Positions 52,204 through 62,534 of a stretch of DNA of 64,000 nucleotides are shown one piece after another. The position numbers and the translations under genes were made by a program. Under the pieces are notes generated by a model that was given only the letters and a program-made list of their open reading frames with translations, did not search any database and had not been told where the DNA came from. Within the stretch, counting starts at the first letter, position 1. Each line of letters starts with the position of its first letter. This stretch comes from Shinella curvata. GTDB taxonomy: Bacteria > Pseudomonadota > Alphaproteobacteria > Rhizobiales > Rhizobiaceae. The DNA lies in NCBI RefSeq assembly GCF_022899935.1, contig NZ_JALJCJ010000002.1, forward strand, positions 682,001 to 746,000. The letters run 5' to 3'.

Positions 52204-54321
52204 ATGAACGTTGCGACCCCCCATCTCGGAAAACCGCGGATCGGCCATTCTGCCTGTCCGCACGACTGTCCCTCCACCTGCGCGCTCGATATCGAGATCG
52301 GCGCGGATGGCCGCATGGGGCGCGTCAAGGGCAGCGCCGACAACAGTTATACGGCCGGCGTCATCTGCGCCAAGGTCGCACGCTACGCCGAGCGGCTCTA
52401 TCATCCCGATCGCCTGATGAAGCCGATGGTGCGCAAGGGCGCCAAGGGCAGCGGCGAATGGGCCGACATTTCCTGGGACGCAGCCCTCGACGCCATCGCG
52501 GAGAATTTCGTCAAGGCCGAGCAGGCCCATGGTGTGGAGGCCGTCTGGCCTTACTACTATGCCGGCACGATGGGGCTCGTGCAGCGCGATTCCATCGAGC
52601 GCCTGCGCCATGCCAAGCGCTATTCCGGCTTCTTCGACAGTATCTGCACCAATCCCGCCTGGACCGGCTTCACCATGGGCGCAGGCACGCTCCGCGGTCC
52701 CGATCCGCGCGAGATGGCGAAGTCCGATTGCGTCGTCATCTGGGGCACCAATGCGGTCTCCACCCAGGTCAACGTCATGACCCACGCGATCAAGGCCCGC
52801 AAGGAACGCGGCGCCAAGATCGTCGTCATCGACATCTACGATAACCCGACGATGAAACAGGCGGATATCGCGCTGAAGCTGCGCCCCGGCACGGATGCCG
52901 CGCTCGCCTGCGCCGTCATGCACGTCGCCTTCCGCGATGGTCATGCCGACCGCGCCTATATGGAAAAGTTCGCCGACGATCCGGTGGGCCTCGAAGCCCA
53001 TCTCGCCACCCGCACGCCGGAATGGGCGGCGGCGATCACCGGCCTGACGGTCGACGAGATCGAGGCCTTCGCGGCCCTCGTCGGGCGGACGAAAAAAAGC
53101 TACCTCCGCCTCGGCTACGGCTTTACCCGCAGCCGCAACGGCGCAGTGTCCATGCATGCCGCTCTCTGTATCGCCACGGTGCTCGGCTCCTGGCAGCATG
53201 AGGGCGGCGGCGCCTTCCACAGCAATTCCGCCATCTTCCACCTGCGCAAGGCGGAGCTGATGGGCATGAAATTCGTCGATCCCGACATCCGCACGCTCGA
53301 CCAGTCGCAGATCGGCCGCATCCTGACGGGCGATGCCGTTGCCCTGCGGGACCGCGGTCCCGTTACCGCCATGCTGATCCAGAACACCAATCCGGTGAAC
53401 GTCGCCCCCGAGCAGCGCCTCGTCAAACAGGGCTTTCTGCGCGACGATCTCTTCGTGGCGGTGCACGAGCAGTTCATGACCGACACGGCCAAACTCGCCG
53501 ATATCGTGCTGCCCGCCACCATGTTCGTCGAGCATGACGACATCTATCGCGGCGGCGGCCACCAGCACATCATTCTCGGCCCGAAACTCGTCGAGCCGCC
53601 CGCGACGGTGCGCACCAATCTCTTCGTCATCGAGGAGCTGGCCAAGCGCCTCGGCGTGTCGGATATGCCGGGTTTCGGCCTGTCGGAACAGGAGCACATC
53701 ACGAAGATGCTGCCCTATTACGACATGGATTTCGACGGCCTGAAGGAAGAGAAGTGGATCGATTGCCAGCCGGATTTCGAGGCTGCGCATTTCGGCAAGG
53801 GGTTTGGCTTCCCGGACGGCAAATTCCGCTTCCGTCCCGACTGGACGAACACGCCGGCCCCCAACAAACCGCCAAAGGTGCTCGGCGCCTTCGGTCCGCA
53901 TGAGGACCTGCCGGTTTTCCCGGACTATGTGACGGTCATCGAGGAGGCGGACGAGGTGCATCCTTTCCGCCTCGGCACCTCGCCGGCCCGCACCTTTCTC
54001 AATTCCAGCTTCACCGAGACCAAGGGCTCGCGCGAGCGGGAGGGCCGGCCGGAGGTGATGATCCATCCCGAGGATGCCGCAGCGCAGGGGATTGCCGATG
54101 GCGATGTCGTGCAGCTCGGCAATGTCAGGGGCGATATCCGCCTGCACGCCAAGGTCACCGACGGCGTGAAGCCCGGCGTGCTGATCGCCGAGGGCATCTG
54201 GCCGAACTCCGCGCATCTCGATGGCGAGGGCATCAATGTGCTGACCGGCGCAGATCCCGTCGCGCCCTATGGCGGCGCCGCCTTCCACGATAACCGGGTC
54301 TGGCTGCGCAAGACGGCCTGA
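52204..54321 (+). CDS. Molybdopterin-dependent oxidoreductase
   Basis: A cytoplasmic protein of 705 residues of the DMSO reductase superfamily. The N-terminal CPHDCPSTC plus a cysteine in GVICAKV form a [4Fe-4S] site, and WGTNAVSTQVNVM and NTNPVNVAPEQ line the cofactor-binding domains. The C-terminal MoCo-binding barrel begins about residue 600 (VMIHPEDAAAQGIADGDVVQLGN). There is no signal peptide or partner subunit. The substrate cannot be named. Start at 52204 is six nucleotides after TATAGA and lacks a clear ribosome binding site; the real start could be different. Confidence 0.9.
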   Translation: MNVATPHLGKPRIGHSACPHDCPSTCALDIEIGADGRMGRVKGSADNSYTAGVICAKVARYAERLYHPDRLMKPMVRKGAKGSGEWADISWDAALDAIAENFVKAEQAHGVEAVWPYYYAGTMGLVQRDSIERLRHAKRYSGFFDSICTNPAWTGFTMGAGTLRGPDPREMAKSDCVVIWGTNAVSTQVNVMTHAIKARKERGAKIVVIDIYDNPTMKQADIALKLRPGTDAALACAVMHVAFRDGHADRAYMEKFADDPVGLEAHLATRTPEWAAAITGLTVDEIEAFAALVGRTKKSYLRLGYGFTRSRNGAVSMHAALCIATVLGSWQHEGGGAFHSNSAIFHLRKAELMGMKFVDPDIRTLDQSQIGRILTGDAVALRDRGPVTAMLIQNTNPVNVAPEQRLVKQGFLRDDLFVAVHEQFMTDTAKLADIVLPATMFVEHDDIYRGGGHQHIILGPKLVEPPATVRTNLFVIEELAKRLGVSDMPGFGLSEQEHITKMLPYYDMDFDGLKEEKWIDCQPDFEAAHFGKGFGFPDGKFRFRPDWTNTPAPNKPPKVLGAFGPHEDLPVFPDYVTVIEEADEVHPFRLGTSPARTFLNSSFTETKGSREREGRPEVMIHPEDAAAQGIADGDVVQLGNVRGDIRLHAKVTDGVKPGVLIAEGIWPNSAHLDGEGINVLTGADPVAPYGGAAFHDNRVWLRKTA

Positions 54322-54343
54322 TATTTCAAACCAGGGATTTTTC

Positions 54344-54946
54344 ATGACGGCCAATGCTTCGTCCGCCATCCGCATCGTCGATCAGCAGACGGTCTGGAAG
54401 CGCTTCATCCACCTCCAGACGCTCGTGCTGGAGCAGACCCGCGCCGATGGCCGTGTCGAATTTCTCGACCGGGAGGTGCACGATCACGGTGCCGCCGCCA
54501 CCGTGCTGCTCGTCGATCCCGTCAGGCAGTCGGTGGTCTTCGTGCGCCAGTTCCGTCCCGGCGCCTTCTTCGGCGGTCATTCCGACGGCTTCCTGCTCGA
54601 AACGCCGGCCGGCCTGCTCGACGACGATGGTCCCGAGGAGGCTGCAAGCCGCGAGGCCATGGAGGAGACGGGCTATGCGGTGCGCGACATCCGCCATCTC
54701 TTCGACATGTATTCCAGCGCCGGCACGCTCACCGAGCGCGTCTGCTGCTTTGCCGCCCATGTCGATGCCTCGAAACGCGACGGCAAGGGCGGCGGCGTCG
54801 AGGACGAGGGAGAGGATATCGAGGTCGTCGAGATGCCGATCGACGAAGCCTACGGCCTGATCGCCACGGGAGTCATCGTCGATGCGAAAACCATCATGTT
54901 GCTGCAATGGCTGATGCTGAACCGGGCGGAATTCGCTCCGGCATAG
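54344..54946 (+). CDS. nudK: NudK-like Nudix hydrolase
   Basis: A 200-residue Nudix protein resembling E. coli GDP-mannose pyrophosphatase NudK. The family layout is visible: DREVHDHGAAATVLLVDP, the RQFRPGAFFGG segment, the Nudix box ETPAGLLDDDGPEEAASREAMEETGY split over ~80-105 and the downstream GGGVEDEGEDIEVVEMP. ADP-ribose or GDP-mannose are likely substrates. It lies 22 nt after the oxidoreductase gene and is probably cotranscribed. Confidence 0.87.
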   Translation: MTANASSAIRIVDQQTVWKRFIHLQTLVLEQTRADGRVEFLDREVHDHGAAATVLLVDPVRQSVVFVRQFRPGAFFGGHSDGFLLETPAGLLDDDGPEEAASREAMEETGYAVRDIRHLFDMYSSAGTLTERVCCFAAHVDASKRDGKGGGVEDEGEDIEVVEMPIDEAYGLIATGVIVDAKTIMLLQWLMLNRAEFAPA

Positions 54947-54949
54947 GAA

Positions 54950-55579
54950 TCAGCCGAGCGAAAGCACGCTCTGCGCCGGATCGGTGCCGCCGGGCAGGGT
55001 GCCGGCGGCAAAGCCGGCGAGGACACGTCGATAGAGCGCATGCTCCTGCACGAGGACGCGCGCCGCGAGGCTGTCGGCCGTGTCGCCGTCGAGGATCGGT
55101 ACCACGGCCTGCGCGAGGATCGGGCCTTCGTCCATGCCGGCATTGACGAGATGCACCGTGCAGCCGGAGACGCGCATGCCCGCATTGATGGCGCGCTGAT
55201 GCGTGTGCAGTCCCGGAAACAGCGGCAGCAGGGACGGGTGGATGTTGAGGATGCGGCCCTCATAGGGGCGGATGAAATCCGCACTGAGGAGGCGCATGTA
55301 GCCCGCAAGGCAGAGAAGGTCCGGGCGATAGTCCGCAAGTGCTGCGAGGATTTCCGCCTCATGCGCATCTTTGCTGGCAAAATCCTTGCGCAGGAAGCTG
55401 CGGGTCGGGATGCCCAAGGCCTCGGCCTTGGCGAGCCCGCCGGCATCGGCCTTGTCGGAGAAGACCGCGACGATTTCGGCCGGGAAATCCGGTGCCGCGG
55501 CCGCCTTCGCCAGAGCCAGCATGTTGGAGCCGCCGCCGGAGATGAAGGCGACGACGCGCTTGCGGGTCTGGCTCGTCAT
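54950..55579 (-). CDS. purN: Phosphoribosylglycinamide formyltransferase
   Basis: PurN transfers a formyl group from 10-formyltetrahydrofolate to GAR in purine synthesis. The substrate loop [10 protein letters not shown] (12-21 region), the catalytic [12 protein letters not shown] and [14 protein letters not shown] are present in 209 residues. Its ATG overlaps the purM stop by four nucleotides. Confidence 0.97.
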   Translation of the reverse strand: MTSQTRKRVVAFISGGGSNMLALAKAAAAPDFPAEIVAVFSDKADAGGLAKAEALGIPTRSFLRKDFASKDAHEAEILAALADYRPDLLCLAGYMRLLSADFIRPYEGRILNIHPSLLPLFPGLHTHQRAINAGMRVSGCTVHLVNAGMDEGPILAQAVVPILDGDTADSLAARVLVQEHALYRRVLAGFAAGTLPGGTDPAQSVLSLG

Positions 55580-56649
55580 AGAGCGAGCGTGCCCTTGTAG
55601 ATCGTGCCGGCGGCACCCTCTTCACGCGCGACCATGCGGCCGAGACGGAAGACGCTCTCGCCTTCGCCGGTCAGCACGGCGGCGACCTCGTCGGCTTTCT
55701 CGGCCGGCACGACGGCGATCATGCCGACGCCGCAATTGAAGGTGCGCAGCATTTCCTTGGCCTCCACGCCGCCGGTCTTGGCAAGCCAGGAGAACACGGC
55801 CGGCGCCTTGACGGCGTCGAGATCGATTTCGGCGGCGAGGTGCTTGGGCAGCACGCGCGGAATGTTTTCCGGGAAGCCGCCGCCGGTGATGTGCGCCAGC
55901 GCCTTGATGGACCCCGTCTCGCGGATCGCCTTCAGGAGCTGCTTCACATAGATCTTCGTCGGCGTCAGCAGGGCTTCACCCAGCGTCTTGGAAGCGTCGA
56001 ACGGCGCCGGTGCGTCCCAGGCGAGGCCCGAGAGCGTGACGATCTTGCGCACCAGCGAATAGCCATTCGAATGCACGCCCGAGGAGGCGAGGCCGAGGAT
56101 GACGTCGCCTTCGGCGATGTCGCCCGCCGGCAGCAACTGTCCGCGCTCGGCGGCGCCGACGGCAAAGCCCGCGAGGTCATAGTCGCCATGCGAATACATG
56201 CCGGGCATTTCGGCGGTCTCGCCGCCGATCAGCGCGCAGCCGGCCTGGCGGCAGCCTTCGGCGATGCCCTGCACGATGGCCGCACCCTGATCCGGGTCGA
56301 GCTTGCCGGTGGCGAAATAGTCGAGGAAGAAGAGCGGCTCGGCGCCCTGCACCACGAGGTCGTTGACGCACATGGCAACGAGATCGATGCCGACGGTGTC
56401 ATGACGGTCGGCATCGATGGCGATCTTCAGTTTGGTGCCGACGCCGTCGTTGGCCGCGACGAGCACCGGATCCTTGAAGCCTGCGGCCTTCAGGTCGAAA
56501 AGGCCGCCGAAGCCGCCGATCTCGCCATCCGCACCGGGGCGGCGCGTCGAGCGCACGGCCGGCTTGATCTTCTCGACCATCAGGTTGCCCGCGTCGATAT
56601 CGACGCCTGCATCGCTATAGGTCAGACCGTTCTTTCCCGACTGGCTCAT
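55576..56649 (-). CDS. purM: Phosphoribosylformylglycinamidine cyclo-ligase
   Basis: PurM closes FGAM to AIR with [19 protein letters not shown], the KTKLKIA-type segment [31 protein letters not shown] and [11 protein letters not shown] are diagnostic. The start is the ATG at 56649 (357 residues); an upstream in-frame ATG lies outside the conserved N-terminus. The purM-purN pair is coupled by ATGA and follows the standard rhizobial order. Confidence 0.97.
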   Translation of the reverse strand: MSQSGKNGLTYSDAGVDIDAGNLMVEKIKPAVRSTRRPGADGEIGGFGGLFDLKAAGFKDPVLVAANDGVGTKLKIAIDADRHDTVGIDLVAMCVNDLVVQGAEPLFFLDYFATGKLDPDQGAAIVQGIAEGCRQAGCALIGGETAEMPGMYSHGDYDLAGFAVGAAERGQLLPAGDIAEGDVILGLASSGVHSNGYSLVRKIVTLSGLAWDAPAPFDASKTLGEALLTPTKIYVKQLLKAIRETGSIKALAHITGGGFPENIPRVLPKHLAAEIDLDAVKAPAVFSWLAKTGGVEAKEMLRTFNCGVGMIAVVPAEKADEVAAVLTGEGESVFRLGRMVAREEGAAGTIYKGTLAL

Positions 56650-56855
56650 GCTCTCGTCTCCGGACTTGCGCGCTGTTCGCGCCCGATTGGCATGATGGGG
56701 CGGCAAGTGCAAGACGAATGCCGGGAAGTCAGGGCTTTTTTCACCGATTTACCCGGCACGGGGGCCCATTCGCCCGCCGAGCCTTGACCGCAATCCGCGA
56801 CACATCCTATCTCCATCCCGTAGCGGCGACGATTGGAAAAACGAGGAAGAGCACG

Positions 56856-57977
56856 ATGGCAGCCCATATCAGCGGCGCGGGATTGAAGCGGCAGGTGATC
56901 TTCTGGCTCATCGCCTTCGTCTTCTTCGTGCTGTTCCTCCTCGTCTTCAGCGACATTCTCCTGCCGTTCATCGCCGGCATGGCGCTGGCCTATTTCCTCG
57001 ATCCGGTCGCAGACCGGCTGGAGCGCATCGGTCTCAGCCGCATGATGGCGACGGTGGTCATCCTCGTGACCTTCGTCATCCTGTTTGCCCTGTCGCTGAT
57101 GATCATCATTCCCCTGCTGGCAACGCAGGCCGCGGAATTCCTGGAAAAGCTGCCGGGCTACGTCACCCAGCTCCAGGAGCTTGTAGCCAATTTCAATCCC
57201 AATCTGCTGCCGACATGGATCAGCAGCCAGATGGGCACGATCAAGCAGAGTTTCTCCTCCATCCTCGCGGAGGGCGCCGGTTTCCTCGGCACGGTGTTCA
57301 AGCAGCTGTGGAATTCCGGCATGGCGCTGGTCAACATCGTCTCGCTGTTCGTCATCACGCCGGTCGTCGCCTTCTACCTGCTGCTCGACTGGGACCGCAT
57401 GATCGCCAAGGTCGACAGCTGGGTGCCGCGTGACTATGTCGGCAATGTCCGCCAGATCGCCACCGAGATGGACGCGGCGATCGCCGGCTTCGTGCGCGGG
57501 CAGGGCTCCATCTGCATCATCCTTGGTCTGTTCTACGGTGTCGGCCTTTCCTTCGCGGGCCTCAATTTCGGCCTGCTGATCGGCCTTTTCGCCGGTCTCA
57601 TCAGCTTCATTCCCTATGTCGGCTCCCTGGTCGGGCTGGTGCTTGCCATCGGCGTGGCCATCGTGCAGTTCTGGCCGGATTACTGGATGGTCGTGCTCGT
57701 CGCCGCCATCTTCTTCCTCGGCCAGTTCATCGAGGGCAACATTCTCCAGCCGAAGCTCGTCGGCTCGCGCGTCGGGTTGCATCCGGTCTGGCTGATGTTC
57801 GCGCTGGTCGCCTTCGGCGCGCTGTTCGGCTTCGTCGGCCTGATGATTGCCGTGCCGGCAGCGGCGGCGGTGGGCGTGCTTGTCCGTTTCGGCCTGTCGC
57901 GCTACCTTGACAGCGATCTCTATTATGGGGCGAGCAAGCCCGTTCTCCTGGAAGAGAGCACGCCGGACGGCGAATGA
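56856..57977 (+). CDS. AI-2E family transporter/permease
   Basis: A 373-residue membrane protein of the PerM/YdiK/AI-2E family with seven or eight helices. The N-terminal DILLPFIAGMALAYFLDPVADRLER, the periplasmic region around 85-150 and the conserved GLFAGLISFIPYVGSLVGL and ILQPKLVGSRVGLHPVWL segments are typical. Members include Na+/H+ antiporters and proposed autoinducer exporters, so no substrate is assigned. GAGGAA precedes the ATG at 56856. It is followed by hdaA. Confidence 0.9.
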   Translation: MAAHISGAGLKRQVIFWLIAFVFFVLFLLVFSDILLPFIAGMALAYFLDPVADRLERIGLSRMMATVVILVTFVILFALSLMIIIPLLATQAAEFLEKLPGYVTQLQELVANFNPNLLPTWISSQMGTIKQSFSSILAEGAGFLGTVFKQLWNSGMALVNIVSLFVITPVVAFYLLLDWDRMIAKVDSWVPRDYVGNVRQIATEMDAAIAGFVRGQGSICIILGLFYGVGLSFAGLNFGLLIGLFAGLISFIPYVGSLVGLVLAIGVAIVQFWPDYWMVVLVAAIFFLGQFIEGNILQPKLVGSRVGLHPVWLMFALVAFGALFGFVGLMIAVPAAAAVGVLVRFGLSRYLDSDLYYGASKPVLLEESTPDGE

Positions 57978-57999
57978 GTGAGAGTATCCGAGTAAAGCC

Positions 58000-58686
58000 A
58001 TGACTTCGCGCAAGACAGCCGAGCAGCTGCCGCTCGCCTTCGAACACGACCCGGCAACCGGTCGCGACGACCTCCTCATCGCCGAACCCGTCGATGCGGC
58101 GGTCGCGATGATTGACGCCTGGCCGCACTGGCCGGCACCCGTCGTCATCATTGCCGGTCCCGTAGGCTCCGGAAAGTCGCATCTCGCCGCCATCTGGCGC
58201 GAAAAGGCCGGCGCGGCATTGATAGAGGCAAAGGCCGGCACGGGCGCGGAGGAAGCGGCCGAACACGGCCCCGTCCTGATCGAGGATGCCGATCGCCACG
58301 GCTTCGACGACCGCACCCTGTTCCACATCATCAACAATGTGCGCCAGCACGGCCATACGCTGCTCATCACTTCCAGGCTCTGGCCGATGTCCTGGCCAGT
58401 CGATCTGCCGGATCTGCGCTCGCGCCTCAAGGCAGCCACCGTCGTGGAGATCGGCGAACCCGACGACGAATTGCTGTCACAGGTCATCGTTAAACTCTTC
58501 GCCGACCGCCAGCTCTTCGTCGACGACAGGCTGGTCGCCTATATGGTGGCGCGCATGGAGCGCTCGCTGGAGGCGGCGCAGACGCTGGTGGAGCGGCTCG
58601 ACCGTCTGGCGCTCGCCCGCGGCAGCCGCATCACCCGCACGCTCGCGCAGGAGGTGCTGGGCGAAATGGTCGGCGGCGAGGATTGA
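58000..58686 (+). CDS. hdaA: DnaA regulatory inactivator HdaA
   Basis: A 228-residue DnaA-related protein lacking the DNA-binding domain. The N-terminal EQLPLAF (8-14) fits a beta-clamp-binding motif, and GPVGSGKSH (53-61) is the Walker A. In Caulobacter HdaA promotes hydrolysis of DnaA-ATP after clamp loading, preventing re-initiation. The location between the AI-2E gene and ppk is typical of rhizobia. Walker B is LIEDADRH. Confidence 0.93.
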   Translation: MTSRKTAEQLPLAFEHDPATGRDDLLIAEPVDAAVAMIDAWPHWPAPVVIIAGPVGSGKSHLAAIWREKAGAALIEAKAGTGAEEAAEHGPVLIEDADRHGFDDRTLFHIINNVRQHGHTLLITSRLWPMSWPVDLPDLRSRLKAATVVEIGEPDDELLSQVIVKLFADRQLFVDDRLVAYMVARMERSLEAAQTLVERLDRLALARGSRITRTLAQEVLGEMVGGED

Positions 58687-58704
58687 CTGTCACAGTTCTG
58701 TCGT
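58687..58704 (+). promoter_or_regulatory. Pho-box-like direct repeat upstream of ppk
   Basis: CTGTCAC-AGTT-CTGTCGT agrees with the PhoB consensus, two CTGTCAT repeats separated by 4 bp, at 12 of 14 positions. It starts at the first base after the hdaA stop, 76 nt before the ppk ATG. Confidence 0.55.
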
Positions 58705-58780
58705 CAAACTGCGCTAAGCGCTTCGGAAAAAAGTAGAAATCGTTTCCGTCAATTGTGACGGCAGGCAGGGCGGATTTTTC

Positions 58781-60994
58781 ATGGACACGGCGAACCCGGA
58801 CCTTTCTCAAGAAAATCCCGCCGAGGGCGCGCAGGGGCAGGCACCGGGGATCGATGTCGAAGCGCTGATGACAAGCCCCGAACGCTTCATCAACCGCGAA
58901 TTCTCCTGGCTGCAATTCAACCGTCGCGTCCTCGAGGAGACGCTGAACACCGCCCATCCGCTGCTGGAGCGCGTGCGGTTTCTGTCGATCTCGGCGGCGA
59001 ACCTCGATGAGTTCTTCATGGTGCGTGTCGCCGGCCTCGAAGGCCAGGTGCGCCAGGGTATCGCGATCCGCAGCCCCGACGGCAAGACCTCGGCCGAACA
59101 GCTCGACGACATTCTGAAGGAGATCGACAATCTCCAGATGGAGCAGCAGGCCTCGCTTGCCGTGCTCCAACAGTATCTCGCCAAGGAAGACATCCTGATC
59201 GTCCGCCCCACGGCGCTTTCGAGCGACGACAAGGTCTGGCTGCAGCAGGAATTCACCCAGTCGATCTTCCCGGTGCTGACCCCGCTCTCCATCGATCCGG
59301 CGCATCCGTTCCCGTTCATCCCCAACCTCGGCTTCTCCATCGGCCTGCAGCTTGAGAGCACGATGGGCAAGGAGCCGATGACGGCGCTGCTGCGTCTGCC
59401 CGTTGCGCTCGACCGCTTCATCCGCCTGCCGGATGCCAAGGGCGCGATCCGCTACATCACGCTTGAGGACGCTGTCGGCCTTTTCATCGGCAAACTTTTC
59501 CCCGGCTATATCGTGCGCGGCTCGGGCACGTTCCGCATCATCCGGGACAGCGATATCGAAGTGGAGGAAGAGGCCGAAGATCTCGTGCGCTTCTTCGAGA
59601 CGGCGCTGAAGCGCCGCCGCCGCGGTTCGGTGATCCGTATCGAGACCGATTCCGAAATGCCGGAATCGCTGCGCCGCTTTGTGGTCGGCGAGCTCGGCGT
59701 GCCGGATAACCGCGTCGCCGTTCTGCCGGGCCTTCTCGCGCTCAATACGCTCTCGGAAATCACCAAGGCGCCGCGCAACGATCTTCGGTTCGAGCCCTAC
59801 AATGCGCGATTTCCCGAACGCGTCCGCGAGCACGCCGGCGACTGCCTCGCCGCCATCCGCGAAAAGGACATGGTCGTCCACCACCCCTACGAAAGCTTCG
59901 ACGTGGTGGTCCAGTTCCTTCTCCAGGCTGCGCGCGATCCTGACGTTCTGGCGATAAAGCAGACCCTCTACCGTACCTCGAACGACAGCCCGATCGTGCG
60001 CGCGCTGATCGACGCGGCCGAAGCCGGCAAGTCGGTAACGGCGCTGGTCGAACTGAAGGCGCGCTTCGACGAGGAGGCCAATATCCGCTGGGCACGCGAC
60101 CTCGAGCGTGCCGGCGTACAGGTCGTCTTCGGCTTCATCGAGCTCAAGACGCATGCCAAGATGTCGATGGTGGTGCGGCGGGAAGAGGGCAAGCTTCGCA
60201 CCTATTGCCACCTCGGCACCGGCAACTATCACCCGGTCACGGCGAAGATCTACACGGACCTGTCCTTCTTCACCTGCAACCCGACCATCGCCAACGACAT
60301 GGCGAATATCTTCAACTTCATCACCGGCTACGGCGAGCCCGAGGCAGGCATGAAGCTCGCCTTCTCGCCCTATACGCTGCGCCCGCGCATCCTGCGTCAT
60401 ATCGAGGAGGAGATCGCGCATGCGAAGAACGGTGCGCCGGCGGCGATCTGGATGAAGATGAATTCTCTTGTGGATCCGGAAACGATCGACGCGCTTTATC
60501 GTGCGAGCCAGGCGGGCGTGGATGTCGATCTCGTGGTGCGCGGCATCTGCTGCCTTCGCCCGCAAGTGCCGGGGCTGTCGGACAATATCCGCGTCAAATC
60601 GATCGTTGGTCGCTTCCTTGAACACTCCCGTATCTTCTGTTTCGGCAATGGCCACGGGCTTCCCTCCGACAAGGCGCTGGTCTATATAGGCTCCGCGGAC
60701 ATGATGCCGCGAAACCTGGACCGGCGGGTCGAGACACTCGTGCCTCTGATCAACCGGACGGTGCATGAGCAGGTTCTCTCGCAGATCATGTTGGGCAATC
60801 TCATCGATAACCAGCAGAGCTACGAGATCCTTGCGGACGGAACGTCACGGCGCATGGAAGTGCAGCCCGGTGCCGAGCCGTTCAACGCTCAGCACTACTT
60901 CATGACCAATCCCAGCCTGTCGGGCCGGGGTGAAGCCCTGAAGTCCAGCGCACCGAAGGCGATCGCGGGCTGGCAAGGCCGCCGCAGGAAATAA
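58781..60994 (+). CDS. ppk: Polyphosphate kinase 1
   Basis: Ppk1 polymerises the gamma phosphate of ATP into polyphosphate, reversibly, at the membrane. The 737-residue protein has the N-domain ([19 protein letters not shown], 35-53), head domain and two C-terminal phospholipase D-like catalytic domains. The autophosphorylated histidine region is visible in [30 protein letters not shown]. It is followed 11 nt later by ppx, so synthesis and degradation enzymes share an operon. Confidence 0.97.
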   Translation: MDTANPDLSQENPAEGAQGQAPGIDVEALMTSPERFINREFSWLQFNRRVLEETLNTAHPLLERVRFLSISAANLDEFFMVRVAGLEGQVRQGIAIRSPDGKTSAEQLDDILKEIDNLQMEQQASLAVLQQYLAKEDILIVRPTALSSDDKVWLQQEFTQSIFPVLTPLSIDPAHPFPFIPNLGFSIGLQLESTMGKEPMTALLRLPVALDRFIRLPDAKGAIRYITLEDAVGLFIGKLFPGYIVRGSGTFRIIRDSDIEVEEEAEDLVRFFETALKRRRRGSVIRIETDSEMPESLRRFVVGELGVPDNRVAVLPGLLALNTLSEITKAPRNDLRFEPYNARFPERVREHAGDCLAAIREKDMVVHHPYESFDVVVQFLLQAARDPDVLAIKQTLYRTSNDSPIVRALIDAAEAGKSVTALVELKARFDEEANIRWARDLERAGVQVVFGFIELKTHAKMSMVVRREEGKLRTYCHLGTGNYHPVTAKIYTDLSFFTCNPTIANDMANIFNFITGYGEPEAGMKLAFSPYTLRPRILRHIEEEIAHAKNGAPAAIWMKMNSLVDPETIDALYRASQAGVDVDLVVRGICCLRPQVPGLSDNIRVKSIVGRFLEHSRIFCFGNGHGLPSDKALVYIGSADMMPRNLDRRVETLVPLINRTVHEQVLSQIMLGNLIDNQQSYEILADGTSRRMEVQPGAEPFNAQHYFMTNPSLSGRGEALKSSAPKAIAGWQGRRRK

Positions 60995-61005
60995 ACTGGA
61001 ACCGC

Positions 61006-62526
61006 ATGGTTGAATCTGAAGCGCAGGGGCGTTTGCCTGGAATTGCCCCGGTGTCGGTCGTGGATATCGGTTCCAACTCGATTCGCCTCGTCATCTACGA
61101 GGGCATGAGCCGTTCGCCGGCCATGCTGTTCAACGAGAAGGTCATGTGCGGCCTCGGCAAGGGCCTTGCGAAGACCGGACGCATGGACCAGGCGAGCGTC
61201 GAACGCGCGCTGAATGCGCTGCACCGTTTCAAGGCCCTCTCCAGGCAGGCCCGCGCCTCCACCATGTATGCGCTGGCGACCGCCGCTGCGCGCGAGGCGG
61301 AAAACGGCCCTGATTTCATTCATCAGGCCGAGATGATCCTCGGCCAGAAGGTGCGCGTGCTGACCGGCGAGGAGGAGGCCTATTTCTCCGCGCTCGGTAT
61401 CGTCAGCGGTTTTCATGATACCGACGGCATCGTAGGCGACCTCGGCGGCGGCTCTCTGGAACTGATTGATGTCGCTGGCGGCATGATCGGCCGCGGCATC
61501 ACGCTGCCGCTCGGCGGCATCCGGTTGTCGGAAGCCTCGGGTGGTTCGGCGGCCCAAGCCCGCATCGTCGCGCGCAAGTATCTGCGCCACGCCGATCTCT
61601 TGAAGAAGGGTGCCGGCCGTGCCTTCTATGCCGTCGGTGGTACCTGGCGCGCCATCGGCACGCTGCATATGGAGATCCAGAACTATCCCCTGCATATGAT
61701 CCAGGGCTACGAACTCGGCTTTTCCGACGCCATGGACTTCCTGACGGACATCGTCACCGCCAAGGACCAGAAGGATCAGGCCTACGGCGCGATCTCCAAG
61801 AGCCGCCGCAACCTTCTGCCATTCGGCGCGGTCGCCATGCAGGAGACGATCGCCATCATGAAGCCCTCGCGGGTCTTCTTTTCCGCGCAGGGCGTGCGCG
61901 AGGGTTATCTCTATTCGCTGCTCGCCGACCGCGAGAAGACGCGCGACCCGCTGCTTGCCGCCGCCGGCGAACTCGCCATCCTGCGCGCCCGCTCGCCCGA
62001 GCATGCCCGCGAACTCGCCGCCTGGACGGGCCGCATGATGCCGCTTTTCGGCATCGCCGAAACGGCGGAGGAACACCGCTACCGCGAGGCCGCCTGCCTT
62101 TTGGCCGATATCAGCTGGCGCGCGCACCCGGATTACCGTGGCCTTCAGGCTTTGAATCTCATCGCGCACGGCACCTTCATCGGCATCACCCATCCCGGCC
62201 GCGCCTTCATCGCGCTTGCCAACTACTACCGTTTCGAAGGCCTGAACGACGATGCGGTGAGCAGTTCGCTGGCCGGCATCGCAACACCGCGCCTGCGCGA
62301 GCTCGCCAAGCTTGTCGGCGGCCTACTGCGCATCGTCTATCTTTTCTCGGCGTCCATGCCCGGCGTCGTGCCGCATCTGGCGTTCCGCAGGTCTGGCAAT
62401 CCGGATATCGATCTCGAACTCGTCGTGCCCTCGGATTATTCCGAGCTTGCCGGCGAACGCCTCGATGGCCGCCTGCAGCAGCTTGCGAAGCTGACCGGCA
62501 AGCGGCTTGCCTTCACGTTCCTGTAA
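61006..62526 (+). CDS. ppx: Exopolyphosphatase
   Basis: A Ppx/GppA-family phosphatase of 506 residues with the actin-like phosphate site DIGSNSIRLVIYEG (20-33) and a second glycine-rich loop GDLGGGSLELIDV near 145. The C-terminal half carries the helical HD-like domain. It removes terminal phosphates from polyphosphate or pppGpp. Both ppk order and length support Ppx over GppA. Confidence 0.95.
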   Translation: MVESEAQGRLPGIAPVSVVDIGSNSIRLVIYEGMSRSPAMLFNEKVMCGLGKGLAKTGRMDQASVERALNALHRFKALSRQARASTMYALATAAAREAENGPDFIHQAEMILGQKVRVLTGEEEAYFSALGIVSGFHDTDGIVGDLGGGSLELIDVAGGMIGRGITLPLGGIRLSEASGGSAAQARIVARKYLRHADLLKKGAGRAFYAVGGTWRAIGTLHMEIQNYPLHMIQGYELGFSDAMDFLTDIVTAKDQKDQAYGAISKSRRNLLPFGAVAMQETIAIMKPSRVFFSAQGVREGYLYSLLADREKTRDPLLAAAGELAILRARSPEHARELAAWTGRMMPLFGIAETAEEHRYREAACLLADISWRAHPDYRGLQALNLIAHGTFIGITHPGRAFIALANYYRFEGLNDDAVSSSLAGIATPRLRELAKLVGGLLRIVYLFSASMPGVVPHLAFRRSGNPDIDLELVVPSDYSELAGERLDGRLQQLAKLTGKRLAFTFL

Positions 62527-62534
62527 GGATGGCC

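Noticed and set aside
52099-54375. A 758-codon open frame on the minus strand
   Set aside because: It is antisense to the molybdopterin oxidoreductase gene, lacks recognisable motifs and is Arg/Gly/Asp rich. Such long shadow frames are common in high-GC coding DNA.
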